Assembly: GCA_000169395.1 (NCBI GenBank)
Contig: AAXZ01000015.1
Span: 1-41,178, forward strand
Origin: Rhodobacteraceae bacterium HTCC2150
GTDB taxonomy: Bacteria > Pseudomonadota > Alphaproteobacteria > Rhodobacterales > Rhodobacteraceae
DNA length: 41,178 bases
Direction of reading: 5' to 3'
Part shown: one piece after another, positions 7,791 through 15,558 of the stretch
How positions within the stretch are numbered: position 1 is the first letter of the stretch
Layout of the letters: every line of letters begins with the position of its first letter
The notes under the pieces: model-generated
Seen by the model: the letters and a program-made list of their open reading frames with translations, nothing else
The model's database searches: none
What the model was told of the DNA's origin: nothing
Program-made: the position numbers and the translations under genes

Positions 7791-7886
7791 CTTGGGTATT
7801 CCTCATGATTAAATTTCGAATTTTGTTCAGTCGTGCAGAATCTAATTTGACTGCATTTCCGTTGCGCGAAGCGTAGCCAGCAAAGT

Positions 7887-7935
7887 TTTATTATTAAAAT
7901 AAATTGTTTTTTTAGATAAGATAGTATTTAGCTAT
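7887..7935. promoter_or_regulatory. Candidate LysR operators in the HpaB/LysR divergent promoter
   Basis: The 149-bp gap between the HpaB-like gene and the LysR gene holds two dyads. The first is tttatt (7887-7892) with aataaa (7898-7903) around 5 bases. The second is atag (7921-7924) with ctat (7932-7935), which satisfies the LysR rule T-N11-A (T7922, A7934) and lies just 5 bp upstream of the lysR start, as expected for autoregulation. Both are AT-rich and short, so they are candidates only. Confidence 0.4.
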
Positions 7936-7939
7936 TTAG

Positions 7940-8866
7940 ATGCATCGTTTCTCACTTCGCCAACTGGAATATCTTGTTGCCTGCATTGATCACGGATCAA
8001 CCGCACGCGCCGCAATTGCCCTAAATGTATCGCAACCAACGATTTCAATTGCCGTGACCAAACTTGAGGATCAGCTGGGGGTGCAACTTTTGCGACGTCA
8101 CCATTCACAAGGCGTATCCGCAACCGCCAGTGCTGAGGATATTTTACCCTCTGCACGCGCCCTTTTGGCCCATGCAACCGACTTACAAAGACAGGTTACC
8201 GCCACGGGCGGCGAGATGGTCGGCGAGCTGCGATTGGGCAGCTTTACAACGCTTGCATCCTCGGTTCTGCCCAGATTGGTGAACGCGGTCAGCACTGAAC
8301 ATCCTGACATTCATTTACGCATCAGCGAAGGCACCCAAGACGAATTGCTAGAGGGGTTAAATTCCGGCCAATTAGAAATGGCGCTGCTTTATGATTTGAA
8401 CCTTCCAGATGACATCCAAAAGATCCAGTTGCTGGAACTTACGCCACACGTGGTCCTGCCGCACGATCATGCACTTATTGGGCAATCAGAAATCGATCTG
8501 GCCGATCTGGCAACAGAGCCTTTCATTCTGTTGGATGTCCCGCCAAGTCGAGATTACTTTTTAGGCCTGTTCAAAACCGCAGGTCTTACACCTAATATCG
8601 TGCACAGTTCGCCGTCGTTGGAATTGGTGCGTGGCCTTGTTGGGTATGGACTAGGCTTTTCCTTGCTGGTGACACGTCCGACAGGCGACATGACTTATGA
8701 TGGCCAGCCGTTGTGCATTCGGCCCTTGAAAAACGAAGCCAACAAAAGCGCGATCGTTTTGGCGCGCCACAAAGAACTTCGTGCGACACAACTTATGACA
8801 CTGATTACTGAGTTGGCGCAAAACAAGGTGATGAAGCCCACTATCCCTGACCGATTAACGACATAG
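7940..8866 (+). CDS. LysR-family transcriptional regulator of the HpaB/Rieske operon
   Basis: A 308-residue LysR regulator. The N-terminal winged HTH is clear (FSLRQLEYLVACIDHGSTAR, then NVSQPTISIAVTKLEDQLG) and is followed by a linker helix and a periplasmic-binding-protein-like effector domain from about residue 93. The effector domain is strikingly similar to the C-terminal half of the reductase fusion gene at 2245-3003: shared blocks include ALLYDL, PPSRDYFL, AG-TPN, ELVRGLVGYGLGFSLL and MTYDG. The two probably bind the same or a related ligand. The gene is divergent from the operon it presumably activates. Confidence 0.9.
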   Translation: MHRFSLRQLEYLVACIDHGSTARAAIALNVSQPTISIAVTKLEDQLGVQLLRRHHSQGVSATASAEDILPSARALLAHATDLQRQVTATGGEMVGELRLGSFTTLASSVLPRLVNAVSTEHPDIHLRISEGTQDELLEGLNSGQLEMALLYDLNLPDDIQKIQLLELTPHVVLPHDHALIGQSEIDLADLATEPFILLDVPPSRDYFLGLFKTAGLTPNIVHSSPSLELVRGLVGYGLGFSLLVTRPTGDMTYDGQPLCIRPLKNEANKSAIVLARHKELRATQLMTLITELAQNKVMKPTIPDRLTT

Positions 8867-9124
8867 CCGCCTACGCCGCCCCTACCCCTCTGATTTAGCG
8901 ACCCTGGACGGCAATTGCTCCTTCGTTAACCTGCTCATCCAAATTTGTCCCAATGGCGCTCTGCGGACGTTTCTGCCCCCTGAACCACTTAATGCTGCGA
9001 CCTGTAAAAATCCCGACACGGCATAGATTAATGAACGCCGTTCAGTTTTCGCGCTATTTTTCCCCAGCACCTTTCTAATAATTGCGAAACCTTCCCCGCG
9101 GGGAAGATTCTGCCAATGTATCAA
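8867..9124. other. Intergenic region downstream of parB with one parS-like site
   Basis: 258 bp between the convergent lysR and parB genes. It holds the parS-like palindrome at 9091-9106 and a second perfect dyad tgaacg-c-cgttca at 9032-9044 of unknown meaning. An 80-codon open frame across it is not credible as a gene. No obvious intrinsic terminator with a T-run was seen. Confidence 0.5.
9091..9106. repeat. parS-like palindrome, copy 1 (intergenic)
   Basis: cttccccgcggggaag is a perfect 16-bp palindrome, 18 bp beyond the 3' end of the parB-like gene. The same core recurs at 10141-10158 and 10541-10560. Three copies of a GC-rich palindrome confined to a ParAB locus is the expected signature of a ParB-binding centromere. 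Confidence 0.7.
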
Positions 9125-10237
9125 CTACCGATCCAATTCATCTAACAGCTTGGCAACCGCCGCCTCAAGCTTCAGACGGTCCATGGCTGAGAAATCCCGC
9201 GGCATGCGTATTTCCAACCGTCCTGATGCAGCGGTGCATTTTGCAGCACCGTCAGGACGCGCCAATTGAAAGGTCGTCTTGGCCACACGCGGCTTTTCCG
9301 CTGACTTTGGCGCGGTCGGCGTTGATTGCTCGACCCTCTCCCCCTGCCCTGCGTATTGACGCAAGATGGCCATCTCGCGATCCGGCTTGCGCCCGAGGCG
9401 AGGTTTCAGCTCAGCCTTAAGCCCTGCAATCAAAAAATCTTTCCCTTCGATTTCTTTCAGCAACGCCAATCCCAAAGAGCGCGGAATATTTTCAACATAG
9501 AGCAGATCATCGCCAAGTATCTCAAGCAGCGAGACGAAGTTTCGAATATAGCTGCGCTTTTGATAGCTGGCAGATGTAAACAAAGTCGCGACCGCCTTGG
9601 CTGGATCAGACACTGTGGTTGCCGGATCTTTCGCATAGTGAATCGCCAACGCCGCCATTTCACCAAACGAAATATCTTTGCGGATCAGGTTCTCATCGAC
9701 CATCTGGCGGTAGAGCGTATCAAGCCCCCTGCCCTGTTCTGACGTTGCCGCGGGAATTTTGCCGTACCGTTCAACGTCGCCGGTATCCTTTAGCAACGCG
9801 CGAAACGCAGACAATCTGCGAAAGCCCTGCACCAACTCGAAACGTCCATCCTCGCCAATCTCGACTTGAATGGGGTTAGACAGGCCAATGTCGGTGATCG
9901 ATGATTTCAGTTCATCCAGCTCAGCATCAAAGCCAGCCTTGCGATCGCGGATCAACTTGTTGGTGTCGATCATGTCCAGCTCAATCAACTCGACAACCAG
10001 ACCAAGTTTCTTCAGACGAACATATTCGTGCGCCAAGGCATCATTCTCGGCACGGATGGCGACCTCGGTTTCTTCGCGCAGCTTTAGGCTTTCAGCATTC
10101 TCGGAGATCGCTGATGCCATCGGGCCACGGCGGGTTGTGACCTTCCCCACGGGGAAGGCTTCCCCAACCGGTTGCCCAATCGGTTCCATGTCCACATCGG
10201 GCATGTCGATGTCAAATATGCGACGTTTCTTGCTCAT
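9125..10237 (-). CDS. parB: ParB/RepB-like partition protein
   Basis: A 370-residue ParB-family protein. An N-terminal ParB/Srx-like domain contains IQVEIGEDGRFELVQGFRRLSAFRAL (residues about 123-148). A central HTH DNA-binding region follows (MVDENLIRKDISFGEMAALA, then SASYQKRSYIRNFVSLLE), and the C-terminus is variable with a likely dimerisation helix. It binds the centromere and works with ParA in replicon segregation. Its ATG overlaps the parA stop (10234-10237). One parS-like palindrome (10141-10158) lies inside this gene and encodes a short peptide, AFPVGKV, near residues 27-33, in a low-conservation N-terminal tail. Confidence 0.88.
   Translation of the reverse strand: MSKKRRIFDIDMPDVDMEPIGQPVGEAFPVGKVTTRRGPMASAISENAESLKLREETEVAIRAENDALAHEYVRLKKLGLVVELIELDMIDTNKLIRDRKAGFDAELDELKSSITDIGLSNPIQVEIGEDGRFELVQGFRRLSAFRALLKDTGDVERYGKIPAATSEQGRGLDTLYRQMVDENLIRKDISFGEMAALAIHYAKDPATTVSDPAKAVATLFTSASYQKRSYIRNFVSLLEILGDDLLYVENIPRSLGLALLKEIEGKDFLIAGLKAELKPRLGRKPDREMAILRQYAGQGERVEQSTPTAPKSAEKPRVAKTTFQLARPDGAAKCTAASGRLEIRMPRDFSAMDRLKLEAAVAKLLDELDR
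10141..10158. repeat. parS-like palindrome, copy 2 (inside parB)
   Basis: ccttcccc-ac-ggggaagg: 8-bp perfect arms around a two-base centre (AC instead of the GC of the other copies). It lies in the 5' part of the parB-like gene and is read there as FPVGKV. Confidence 0.65.
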
Positions 10238-11541
10238 TGCTCATCCTCCAAATTTTCCCAGGCATTTAGAAAGGTTTCTTTGAACTCTTCATAGGCGCGA
10301 TCAAAACTTCCGCGTGCACGCCGCCAAGTATCCCGTGTCATGTCGCGGTAATCGATTTCGTAAATCGAACTTAGGAAGCGACCAGATTGCTCGACGGCGC
10401 GCGTCATCTCGATGGGGTTCTTGGTCAACCTATCCCCAAACACCTTACTAAAGGCTTCGACCATCGCGCGGTGCAAATCATTGCTGGACTCATAACGCGT
10501 AACAAGGAAGCGGATGTCTTGGAAAACCTTGGGCAGAGAAACCTTCCCCGCGGGGAAGGTCTTACCAAACCCCTCACTAAGATCCCCAAGAGCCTCGGCC
10601 AATTGCCCGATGAAACTGGTTGTGCTGTCGTATTCCCAATAACCAGGGCCAGATGGGATATACAAAACGTCCGTCGCAAAAACGGCATTCATCGACTGAT
10701 AACCAATAGCAGGTGGGCAATCAAAAATGATTAAGTCGTATGCGTCATCAGGAATAGAATCCAAGTACCGACTAACCGCCGCGAAAAAGGACCACTCTGG
10801 ATTAAGATGTCTGTACTGGGCAGAAGCAAATTCAACGAATGCCGCATTAGCACAGGACGGCACAATATCAATCGTTGGCCACGATGTTGGCTTGATGAAA
10901 TCATTGACGCGTAAGTCCGCCAAGCCAAGATCGCTGATTGAAGAAGGAATACGTCGCTGGGGCAGGGAGGTACCAGATTGCGCCCCGCTGGCCGCGGCAT
11001 TCATCCGGTTCGTCTCCCGTTCCAAATCTCTCGCCATGATGCCCCAAACAGTGTGATCCTCGGAAACGTTTGTTAAACCCATGGAATGGCTCAGCGTGGC
11101 TTGGGGGTCAAAATCCACCGCCAGAACGCGGTATCCATCCAAAGCCGCAGCGTGGGCAAAATGCAACGCAACAGTCGACTTACCAGCACCCCCTTTAAAA
11201 TTTGCAATCGCGCACCGGATCGCACGTTTACCAGCGGGACGTTTAGGTAAAAGGCTTTGCCGCTTCACCTTCATCTTACGACGCAGCTCGTTTACCTCTT
11301 CCAGAGAGTACCAACGTTGACGACCATCTTCTTCCACCAGGCCATCGGGCAAGCTTGGATCAACAGCGAGACGCCCACGAAAGGTCGACTGATTAATCTT
11401 AAGGATAAGTTCCGCAACTTCCCAACTCGAAAACCTACGGAGGCTTTTGTCCATTTCAGGTGAAAAAGTTTGCTGACGGATGAAACTTTGCATCTTTAGA
11501 CTGTTGGCCTGTAGTTGGCTTAAATCTTCGTGGGTAAACAT
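10234..11541 (-). CDS. parA: ParA/RepA-like partition ATPase
   Basis: A 435-residue Walker-type partition ATPase with an N-terminal DNA-binding extension of about 110 residues, as in plasmid RepA/SopA-type proteins. Visible motifs are the deviant Walker A FKGGAGKST (about residues 114-122), the A' motif VLAVDFDPQATLS, and Walker B LIIFDCPPAI. It drives plasmid segregation with the overlapping parB and probably represses its own promoter. A parS-like palindrome at 10541-10560 is embedded in the C-terminal half, read as FPAGKV in GFGKTFPAGKVSLPKVF, in a segment that looks like an inserted surface loop. Confidence 0.9.
   Translation of the reverse strand: MFTHEDLSQLQANSLKMQSFIRQQTFSPEMDKSLRRFSSWEVAELILKINQSTFRGRLAVDPSLPDGLVEEDGRQRWYSLEEVNELRRKMKVKRQSLLPKRPAGKRAIRCAIANFKGGAGKSTVALHFAHAAALDGYRVLAVDFDPQATLSHSMGLTNVSEDHTVWGIMARDLERETNRMNAAASGAQSGTSLPQRRIPSSISDLGLADLRVNDFIKPTSWPTIDIVPSCANAAFVEFASAQYRHLNPEWSFFAAVSRYLDSIPDDAYDLIIFDCPPAIGYQSMNAVFATDVLYIPSGPGYWEYDSTTSFIGQLAEALGDLSEGFGKTFPAGKVSLPKVFQDIRFLVTRYESSNDLHRAMVEAFSKVFGDRLTKNPIEMTRAVEQSGRFLSSIYEIDYRDMTRDTWRRARGSFDRAYEEFKETFLNAWENLEDEQ
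10541..10560. repeat. parS-like palindrome, copy 3 (inside parA)
   Basis: ACCTTCCCCGCGGGGAAGGT, a perfect 20-bp palindrome and the longest of the three copies. It lies within parA coding sequence. Its centre and 8-bp arms match copies 1 and 2. Confidence 0.7.
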
Positions 11542-12008
11542 TGAAATTCCTTCCGGACGTAAATTCTGGTATTTTTTTCAAATACGCCCTATTTACAAAA
11601 AAGGCAAAGAACAATTACACTAAAACAACAAAAACTGATAATACTGGAAAAACCCTACAAAACTAAGGTCATGACGCAGTAAACCGATTCGTCTGATCCT
11701 TCAAAAAACGTCACTAACCCAGATGAATCACATGTTATTTGCCCGACATTTAGAGGGACAGAAATTGACCTGATACAGAATATAGGGGACAAAACTAGTC
11801 TAATAGGGGACACTCATGATGTCCCGCTATACCAATATTACCTTTTTTAAATTTCAAATTAGGGTTAAGAATGAGCACAAAGTCGAAATAAACTTGACAG
11901 TTCCGCCAAACTAGACGCAAATGCCTTCAGGTTAGGCAATAACGTTCCAAAACAACAAAAAAAACGGGTTGCCAAATAAACAGACGGTAAAAACCGCAGC
12001 AGGGCAGT
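11542..12008. other. Candidate replication origin (467-bp AT-rich gap between parA and the initiator gene)
   Basis: This non-coding region separates divergent parA and the initiator gene. It is AT-rich with A-tracts, and the word aaaacaacaaaa occurs at 11622 and 11949. It contains four related GGGACA-ending repeats at 11749-11831. No convincing DnaA boxes (TTATNCACA type) were seen. Location between the partition operon and the initiator, plus iteron-like repeats, makes this the most likely origin of vegetative replication and the site of the parA promoter. Confidence 0.55.
11749..11831. repeat. Iteron-like repeats
   Basis: Four related words: tttagagggaca (11749-11760), tataggggaca (11781-11791), aataggggaca (11802-11812), and in inverted orientation tatagcgggaca (complement of 11820-11831). 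The first three are direct, with starts 32 and 21 bp apart; the fourth faces them. They share a T/A-rich start and a GGGACA end. Such sets near an initiator gene commonly serve as initiator-binding iterons. Confidence 0.55.
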
Positions 12009-12698
12009 ATGGCAATTCTAAAACCAATAGGCAAAAAGTCATCTTCAACGAAATACGATATACTTGCCTGCATCGCAGCGCATGGTCTCTCTGCTGACAA
12101 AACCACTCAACGTCAAACTTTACGACTGATTGCTTTGATCACGGCACGCTATAACTGGCTGGGTAATGAGCTCAAGATTGGTCAAAAAGAGATCGCACGT
12201 CTTTGGGCCGTAGATACGAGAACCGTCAAACGCGAAGTCGCTAGGCTGAAATTAAAGGGGTGGCTTGAAGTACGTCATCAAGGCGCGCGGGGCAGGGTGA
12301 CCACTTACAAATTGAACATCGAAAAAGTTATTTCAAGTTGCCAACCGCAACTGTCAAACATCGGTCCAGACTTCGTTCAGCGACTTGGTGCTGTGGTTGA
12401 GCAGAAAGAACAATCAAAGGTGGTCAATGTTGATTTTGGCCAGACAGCGGCAAAACCAATTCCCGTACGCGAAGGCAGCTGGGGGGATGTCATGGCCGCT
12501 ATGCGACAGGTCAACCCAACGCAATTTGAAAGCTGGCTAGCCAGACTAGATTTCGTCAACGTTGATGCGCACATCCTGACATTGCGGGCACCAAGTACGT
12601 TCGTTGCAAATTATGTCCAATCCCATTTGTCGGATATGGTCCTAAATACGGCCAAACGCGCATTCACTGACGTGCGCAGACTGCGAATAGTGGGGTAA
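12009..12698 (+). CDS. DnaA-like plasmid replication initiator
   Basis: A 229-residue protein of two parts. The N-terminal ~110 residues form a winged-helix region (KIGQKEIARLWAVDTRTVKREVARL, then KLKGWLEVRHQG), as in plasmid replication initiators. After a linker, the C-terminal ~75 residues match DnaA domain I: SWGDVMAAMRQVNPTQFESWLARLDF, then LTLRAPSTFVANYVQSHLSD. There is no AAA+ ATPase and no DnaA domain IV HTH, so it is not a chromosomal DnaA. 'DnaA-like' replicases of this kind, divergent from parAB, define a replicon class known from Rhodobacteraceae. The domain-I part probably recruits host helicase or DnaA partners. Confidence 0.82.
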   Translation: MAILKPIGKKSSSTKYDILACIAAHGLSADKTTQRQTLRLIALITARYNWLGNELKIGQKEIARLWAVDTRTVKREVARLKLKGWLEVRHQGARGRVTTYKLNIEKVISSCQPQLSNIGPDFVQRLGAVVEQKEQSKVVNVDFGQTAAKPIPVREGSWGDVMAAMRQVNPTQFESWLARLDFVNVDAHILTLRAPSTFVANYVQSHLSDMVLNTAKRAFTDVRRLRIVG

Positions 12699-12908
12699 GG
12701 GGGGAGACTTTGCCTAAAACATAAGTTCCCACAACTAAGGAAACAGACCGTGTAGCCCAAAATACGCCTTCTCAGGCCTGCTAGTGACCAAGTAGGGGGC
12801 TCAGCCCAGCAAACAAAGCCGCAGAACGCTCAGCGACGTCCTGCGGCAATAATAGGGCGATTTGTGAGGTAAGGGAACAAAGAGCCACGAATAACCCTTT
12901 GTTTGAAT
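12699..12908. other. Intergenic region after the initiator gene
   Basis: 210 bp between the 3' ends of two convergent genes. A GC-rich dyad, gccgcag (12818-12824) with ctgcggc (12841-12847), could form a 7-bp stem with a 16-base loop but has no T-run. Nothing else recognisable. Confidence 0.4.
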
Positions 12909-13637
12909 TTAGATATCCATCCGCAGATAGTTACATGCGAATAAATCTTCGCGTGAAGGATCAATATTCCATGGAATGACGCCCAGCGGTAAAAGCGTTC
13001 TTGTGAATGTTCCTAAAAGTGCGCCGTTTCTGCCAAATTCTTTATCATTCAATGCAAGAGGGCAGGTGGCATTCAAAAACGCGACGATATCGCCTGCGAA
13101 CAATTCGCCCGAAATTTCCAAGTTACATTGCGAAATCTCAACACAGACCTGTAATGACCGAAAGAATGTCATCATGCGACGGGCAGGGCCATAATCAAGT
13201 GGCACCAGTGTGGCCATCTTTCCGCGAAGTTCAGCGCGCAAGGATGTCGAGATATCTTTTCCGATTTCATCCAAAACAGACATCTCTTCCACTGATATTG
13301 TAGAACAGTTTGGCAAAGGCATTGTAAGCTTGAACTTCTTTCCAGCGGCAGCGGTTTCATAAAACTCACACCGTAGTTTCAAAATTCTGCGAACGCGTTC
13401 GTCATCTGAAATTTGGGTGAATGTTTGCGCCCCCTCGGGAAAGGAATCCAGAAATTGGCGATGAATGGCGAGGGTTGTATTTGCCCGCTGAATGCCGACG
13501 CCATCTGAATATTGAAACAATGTCCAGACAGCGCCGAATGTAGCAAGCGTCAAGGTCAGCCAGGGAAGGATTCGATCTGAAATGACCTTGGACGGCAGCA
13601 TGCGGGCCATGTTGATAAGCAGGACCCTCATTGCCAT
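12909..13637 (-). CDS. Membrane-anchored protein of unknown function
   Basis: A 242-residue protein I do not recognise. One hydrophobic segment near the N-terminus (ILPWLTLTLATFGAVWTLF, residues about 23-41) should anchor it in the inner membrane. The remaining ~200 residues are soluble, with several cysteines (including LRCEFYE, PNCSTIS, QVCVEISQCN and NATCP) but no repeated metal motif. It is the last gene of the peroxidase operon, and its start overlaps the preceding gene by 10 bp (13628-13637), implying translational coupling. Confidence 0.6.
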   Translation of the reverse strand: MAMRVLLINMARMLPSKVISDRILPWLTLTLATFGAVWTLFQYSDGVGIQRANTTLAIHRQFLDSFPEGAQTFTQISDDERVRRILKLRCEFYETAAAGKKFKLTMPLPNCSTISVEEMSVLDEIGKDISTSLRAELRGKMATLVPLDYGPARRMMTFFRSLQVCVEISQCNLEISGELFAGDIVAFLNATCPLALNDKEFGRNGALLGTFTRTLLPLGVIPWNIDPSREDLFACNYLRMDI

Positions 13638-14032
13638 TTCTCAATCAGTGAATTCCCGTTGTTTGGAAATTCTGATTCCAGGGACCACGGTTCAAATGGA
13701 TCGCCAAGATTATCTTCTGAGGAAATAGTACAGCAACCGCAATAGTTACAGATATCCACGATATACCCATCAGAAAGACCCTGAATATAGGCTTTCGCCT
13801 TGTGGTCATCTTCATTGGCCAGATCATACATCCCTTTGGCCCATTCAGGAATGATCACATTTGTATCCACTGTGCCCAGTCCAACGCCATTGGAGGGTAG
13901 GCAAAGCATACCTTCGGGGCAGGTTTGATCCGCGAAATTAACAAAATTTCCTTGGGGACTTACAAACAACATTTCATCAGCCACGATCGGCGTTGTTATG
14001 AGCAATAGTATAAATGGGAGTACGCGTTTCAT
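13628..14032 (-). CDS. Secreted cysteine-containing protein of unknown function
   Basis: A 134-residue protein with a clear Sec signal peptide (MKRVLPFILLLITTPIVADE, cleavage probably after A18). The mature part has a dense cysteine cluster, DICNYCGCCTIS (four cysteines in seven residues), and a separate QTCPEGMLC pair. The cluster could bind a metal or form disulfides. It sits between the coiled-coil gene (18 bp upstream) and the membrane-anchored gene (10-bp overlap). Not recognised as a named family. Confidence 0.6.
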   Translation of the reverse strand: MKRVLPFILLLITTPIVADEMLFVSPQGNFVNFADQTCPEGMLCLPSNGVGLGTVDTNVIIPEWAKGMYDLANEDDHKAKAYIQGLSDGYIVDICNYCGCCTISSEDNLGDPFEPWSLESEFPNNGNSLIEKWQ

Positions 14033-14050
14033 TATATCTTCCTCCTTGAG

Positions 14051-14425
14051 TTACGTAAAAACGTCGACAGTGCGTCGAATTAAATCCAGCAACTTGGCGG
14101 CCTGTTCCAACAGTTCGATAGTGTTCTGAACCCTAGTAATCGAGGCATTCGTTTCTGCGACGATTTTCATAAGCTCTTGATTGACTGCTTTAAGGTTTTC
14201 GCGCCGAAGGGCCTTTTGTTTGGCGCGGTGCAGCACAAGATTTTGACGCGACAACGTGATTGCCAGATCTTTAAGCTTCTTCGTCAATTCAATGTCTTTG
14301 GCGAGCCGGGCCTCTTTTGCGGCTTTGTTTAGGTTCGCGAGCGTTGCCTTTTGTGCAATTTTTATGGAACCAACCAAAGCGGCGGCATTTTCTTGATCTG
14401 CAGTAAGCGTATCTAACGGGGCCAT
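14051..14425 (-). CDS. Small helical/coiled-coil protein of unknown function
   Basis: About 124 residues from the ATG at 14425, chosen over the upstream ATG at 14440 because GAGGAGA lies just before it. The whole protein is Ala/Lys/Leu/Glu-rich and predicted helical, with heptad-like spacing (ANLNKAAKEARLAKDIELTK, then KLKDLAITL). There is no signal peptide or membrane segment. It follows the lipoprotein gene with essentially no gap. Function unknown; a scaffold or partner for the lipoprotein is possible. Confidence 0.6.
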   Translation of the reverse strand: MAPLDTLTADQENAAALVGSIKIAQKATLANLNKAAKEARLAKDIELTKKLKDLAITLSRQNLVLHRAKQKALRRENLKAVNQELMKIVAETNASITRVQNTIELLEQAAKLLDLIRRTVDVFT

Positions 14426-14426
14426 G

Positions 14427-15344
14427 TTATGTCTCCTCATTGATGGTGGTGTTTAGGGTTTTCAGTTCTTCTAAAAGGTCGATGATGTCAGAAGCCGAAC
14501 CGCCATTTGTTGCTTTTTCGACAAGCCGCAAGTGTGCTTGCTTAAACAGAAGAAGTTGAATGACAGGGGATGCGGCCTCGGCTGTTTTGAATGCTTTCAC
14601 CGCTTTACGAAGCCGATCTGACGCAGCACGCGAAACCTTCACATTTCCGGTGCCAAGTGCGTTGTTGACGTCGTCTTGAGCATCATGAAGTTCGGTTTGA
14701 GCGGCTAAAAGCGGTTTGTCGAAAGATTCAAGATGCGATGCCACCAGCGGAACGGTTTTGTTAATTAGTGGTGCCGCACTTTTAAGGGCGCGTCGCAAGG
14801 CGCTTAGGCGGATTTGATAAACCAAAAAAGCCGAGCCTTTGGCAAAAGACTGTTTTCGGTCCCTTGCAAATTGACCCAGCTTTTCAAAGGCTGCCGGACG
14901 ATTGGCGTCGGCTGAACCGAAGGCCGCGACAATTGCATTTGTTTGTTCCTGGACTTCGGTACTTGATTTTGAATTAACCAATGACCCAAGGGCGGCAAGG
15001 TAATTATCCATAATCACCAGAAAGGTTTGAACCTCGGTTGCCCCTCCGGGATCGTCGGCGGCATCGAAGCTTTCGACAATCCTGCAATCGCTTAGAACCT
15101 TTGGTTCATCCCTAGCCGCAATCGTGTCACAATCACCTGCTACGCCAATGACCGGTTCTTTTGCCAAAATGGTTTGCGTTTCAATGCGGCGGTGTTCTTC
15201 TTTCGCACTTGCCGTAATTTCGGTTTCAATGCCCTCTTTAAGGGCATTGAAATGGGTGTTTGTCAGTTCCAGTTCTTTGGAAATATCTGGGTTGGTACAG
15301 GCCGCAAGCGCAAGCATTACCAACGAAACAGCGCGCCGGTTCAT
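14427..15344 (-). CDS. Predicted helical lipoprotein of unknown function
   Basis: A 305-residue protein with a lipoprotein signal peptide: MNRRAVSLVMLALAACTNPD, lipobox L-A-A-C with the lipidated C16. The mature protein is predicted almost entirely helical and contains a long heptad-rich stretch. Cysteines C73 and C87 may form a disulfide. Asp at +3 after the lipidated Cys does not clearly decide inner or outer membrane. Its ATG overlaps the stop of the 71-residue membrane protein (15341-15344). I do not recognise the family. Confidence 0.65.
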   Translation of the reverse strand: MNRRAVSLVMLALAACTNPDISKELELTNTHFNALKEGIETEITASAKEEHRRIETQTILAKEPVIGVAGDCDTIAARDEPKVLSDCRIVESFDAADDPGGATEVQTFLVIMDNYLAALGSLVNSKSSTEVQEQTNAIVAAFGSADANRPAAFEKLGQFARDRKQSFAKGSAFLVYQIRLSALRRALKSAAPLINKTVPLVASHLESFDKPLLAAQTELHDAQDDVNNALGTGNVKVSRAASDRLRKAVKAFKTAEAASPVIQLLLFKQAHLRLVEKATNGGSASDIIDLLEELKTLNTTINEET

Positions 15345-15556
15345 GCGATTTCCCCTATTACCTGATCTCGCGCCGCTGGGGGAACGAGATAGCCAACGAC
15401 AAACGTGCTGACCGTAACGATTGCGGTACTGACACCTTCGCGAATTTCGATATCAGTCCATTCTCTTAGTGCAAAAATGATCAAAATCGAGATGGCGGAG
15501 CCCAACGCGCTGGCCGTTACCTTGCGTGCGGGCATTGCGGTTTGCATACGGGTCAT
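15341..15556 (-). CDS. Small two-helix membrane protein (holin-like size)
   Basis: 71 residues with a basic N-terminus and two hydrophobic helices (ALGSAISILIIFALREW, residues about 17-33, and STAIVTVSTFVVGYLVPP, about 43-60) separated by a short acidic loop. Size and topology are those of small holin-like proteins, but there is no sequence proof and no lysin is adjacent. It starts 2 bp after the heme peroxidase stop and overlaps the lipoprotein start, so it is translated as part of that operon. Confidence 0.6.
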   Translation of the reverse strand: MTRMQTAMPARKVTASALGSAISILIIFALREWTDIEIREGVSTAIVTVSTFVVGYLVPPAARDQVIGEIA

Positions 15557-15558
15557 GA

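Noticed and set aside
8882-9124. An 80-codon frame downstream of parB
   Set aside because: No family resemblance; it spans the parS-like palindrome, and its composition looks non-coding.
12818-12847. GC-rich dyad after the initiator gene as a terminator
   Set aside because: Seven-pair stem with a 16-base loop and no T-run on either side.
15341-15556. Phage holin and therefore a prophage remnant
   Set aside because: Only size and two-helix topology fit; no lysin, structural or integrase genes are near, and the gene is coupled to a peroxidase operon.
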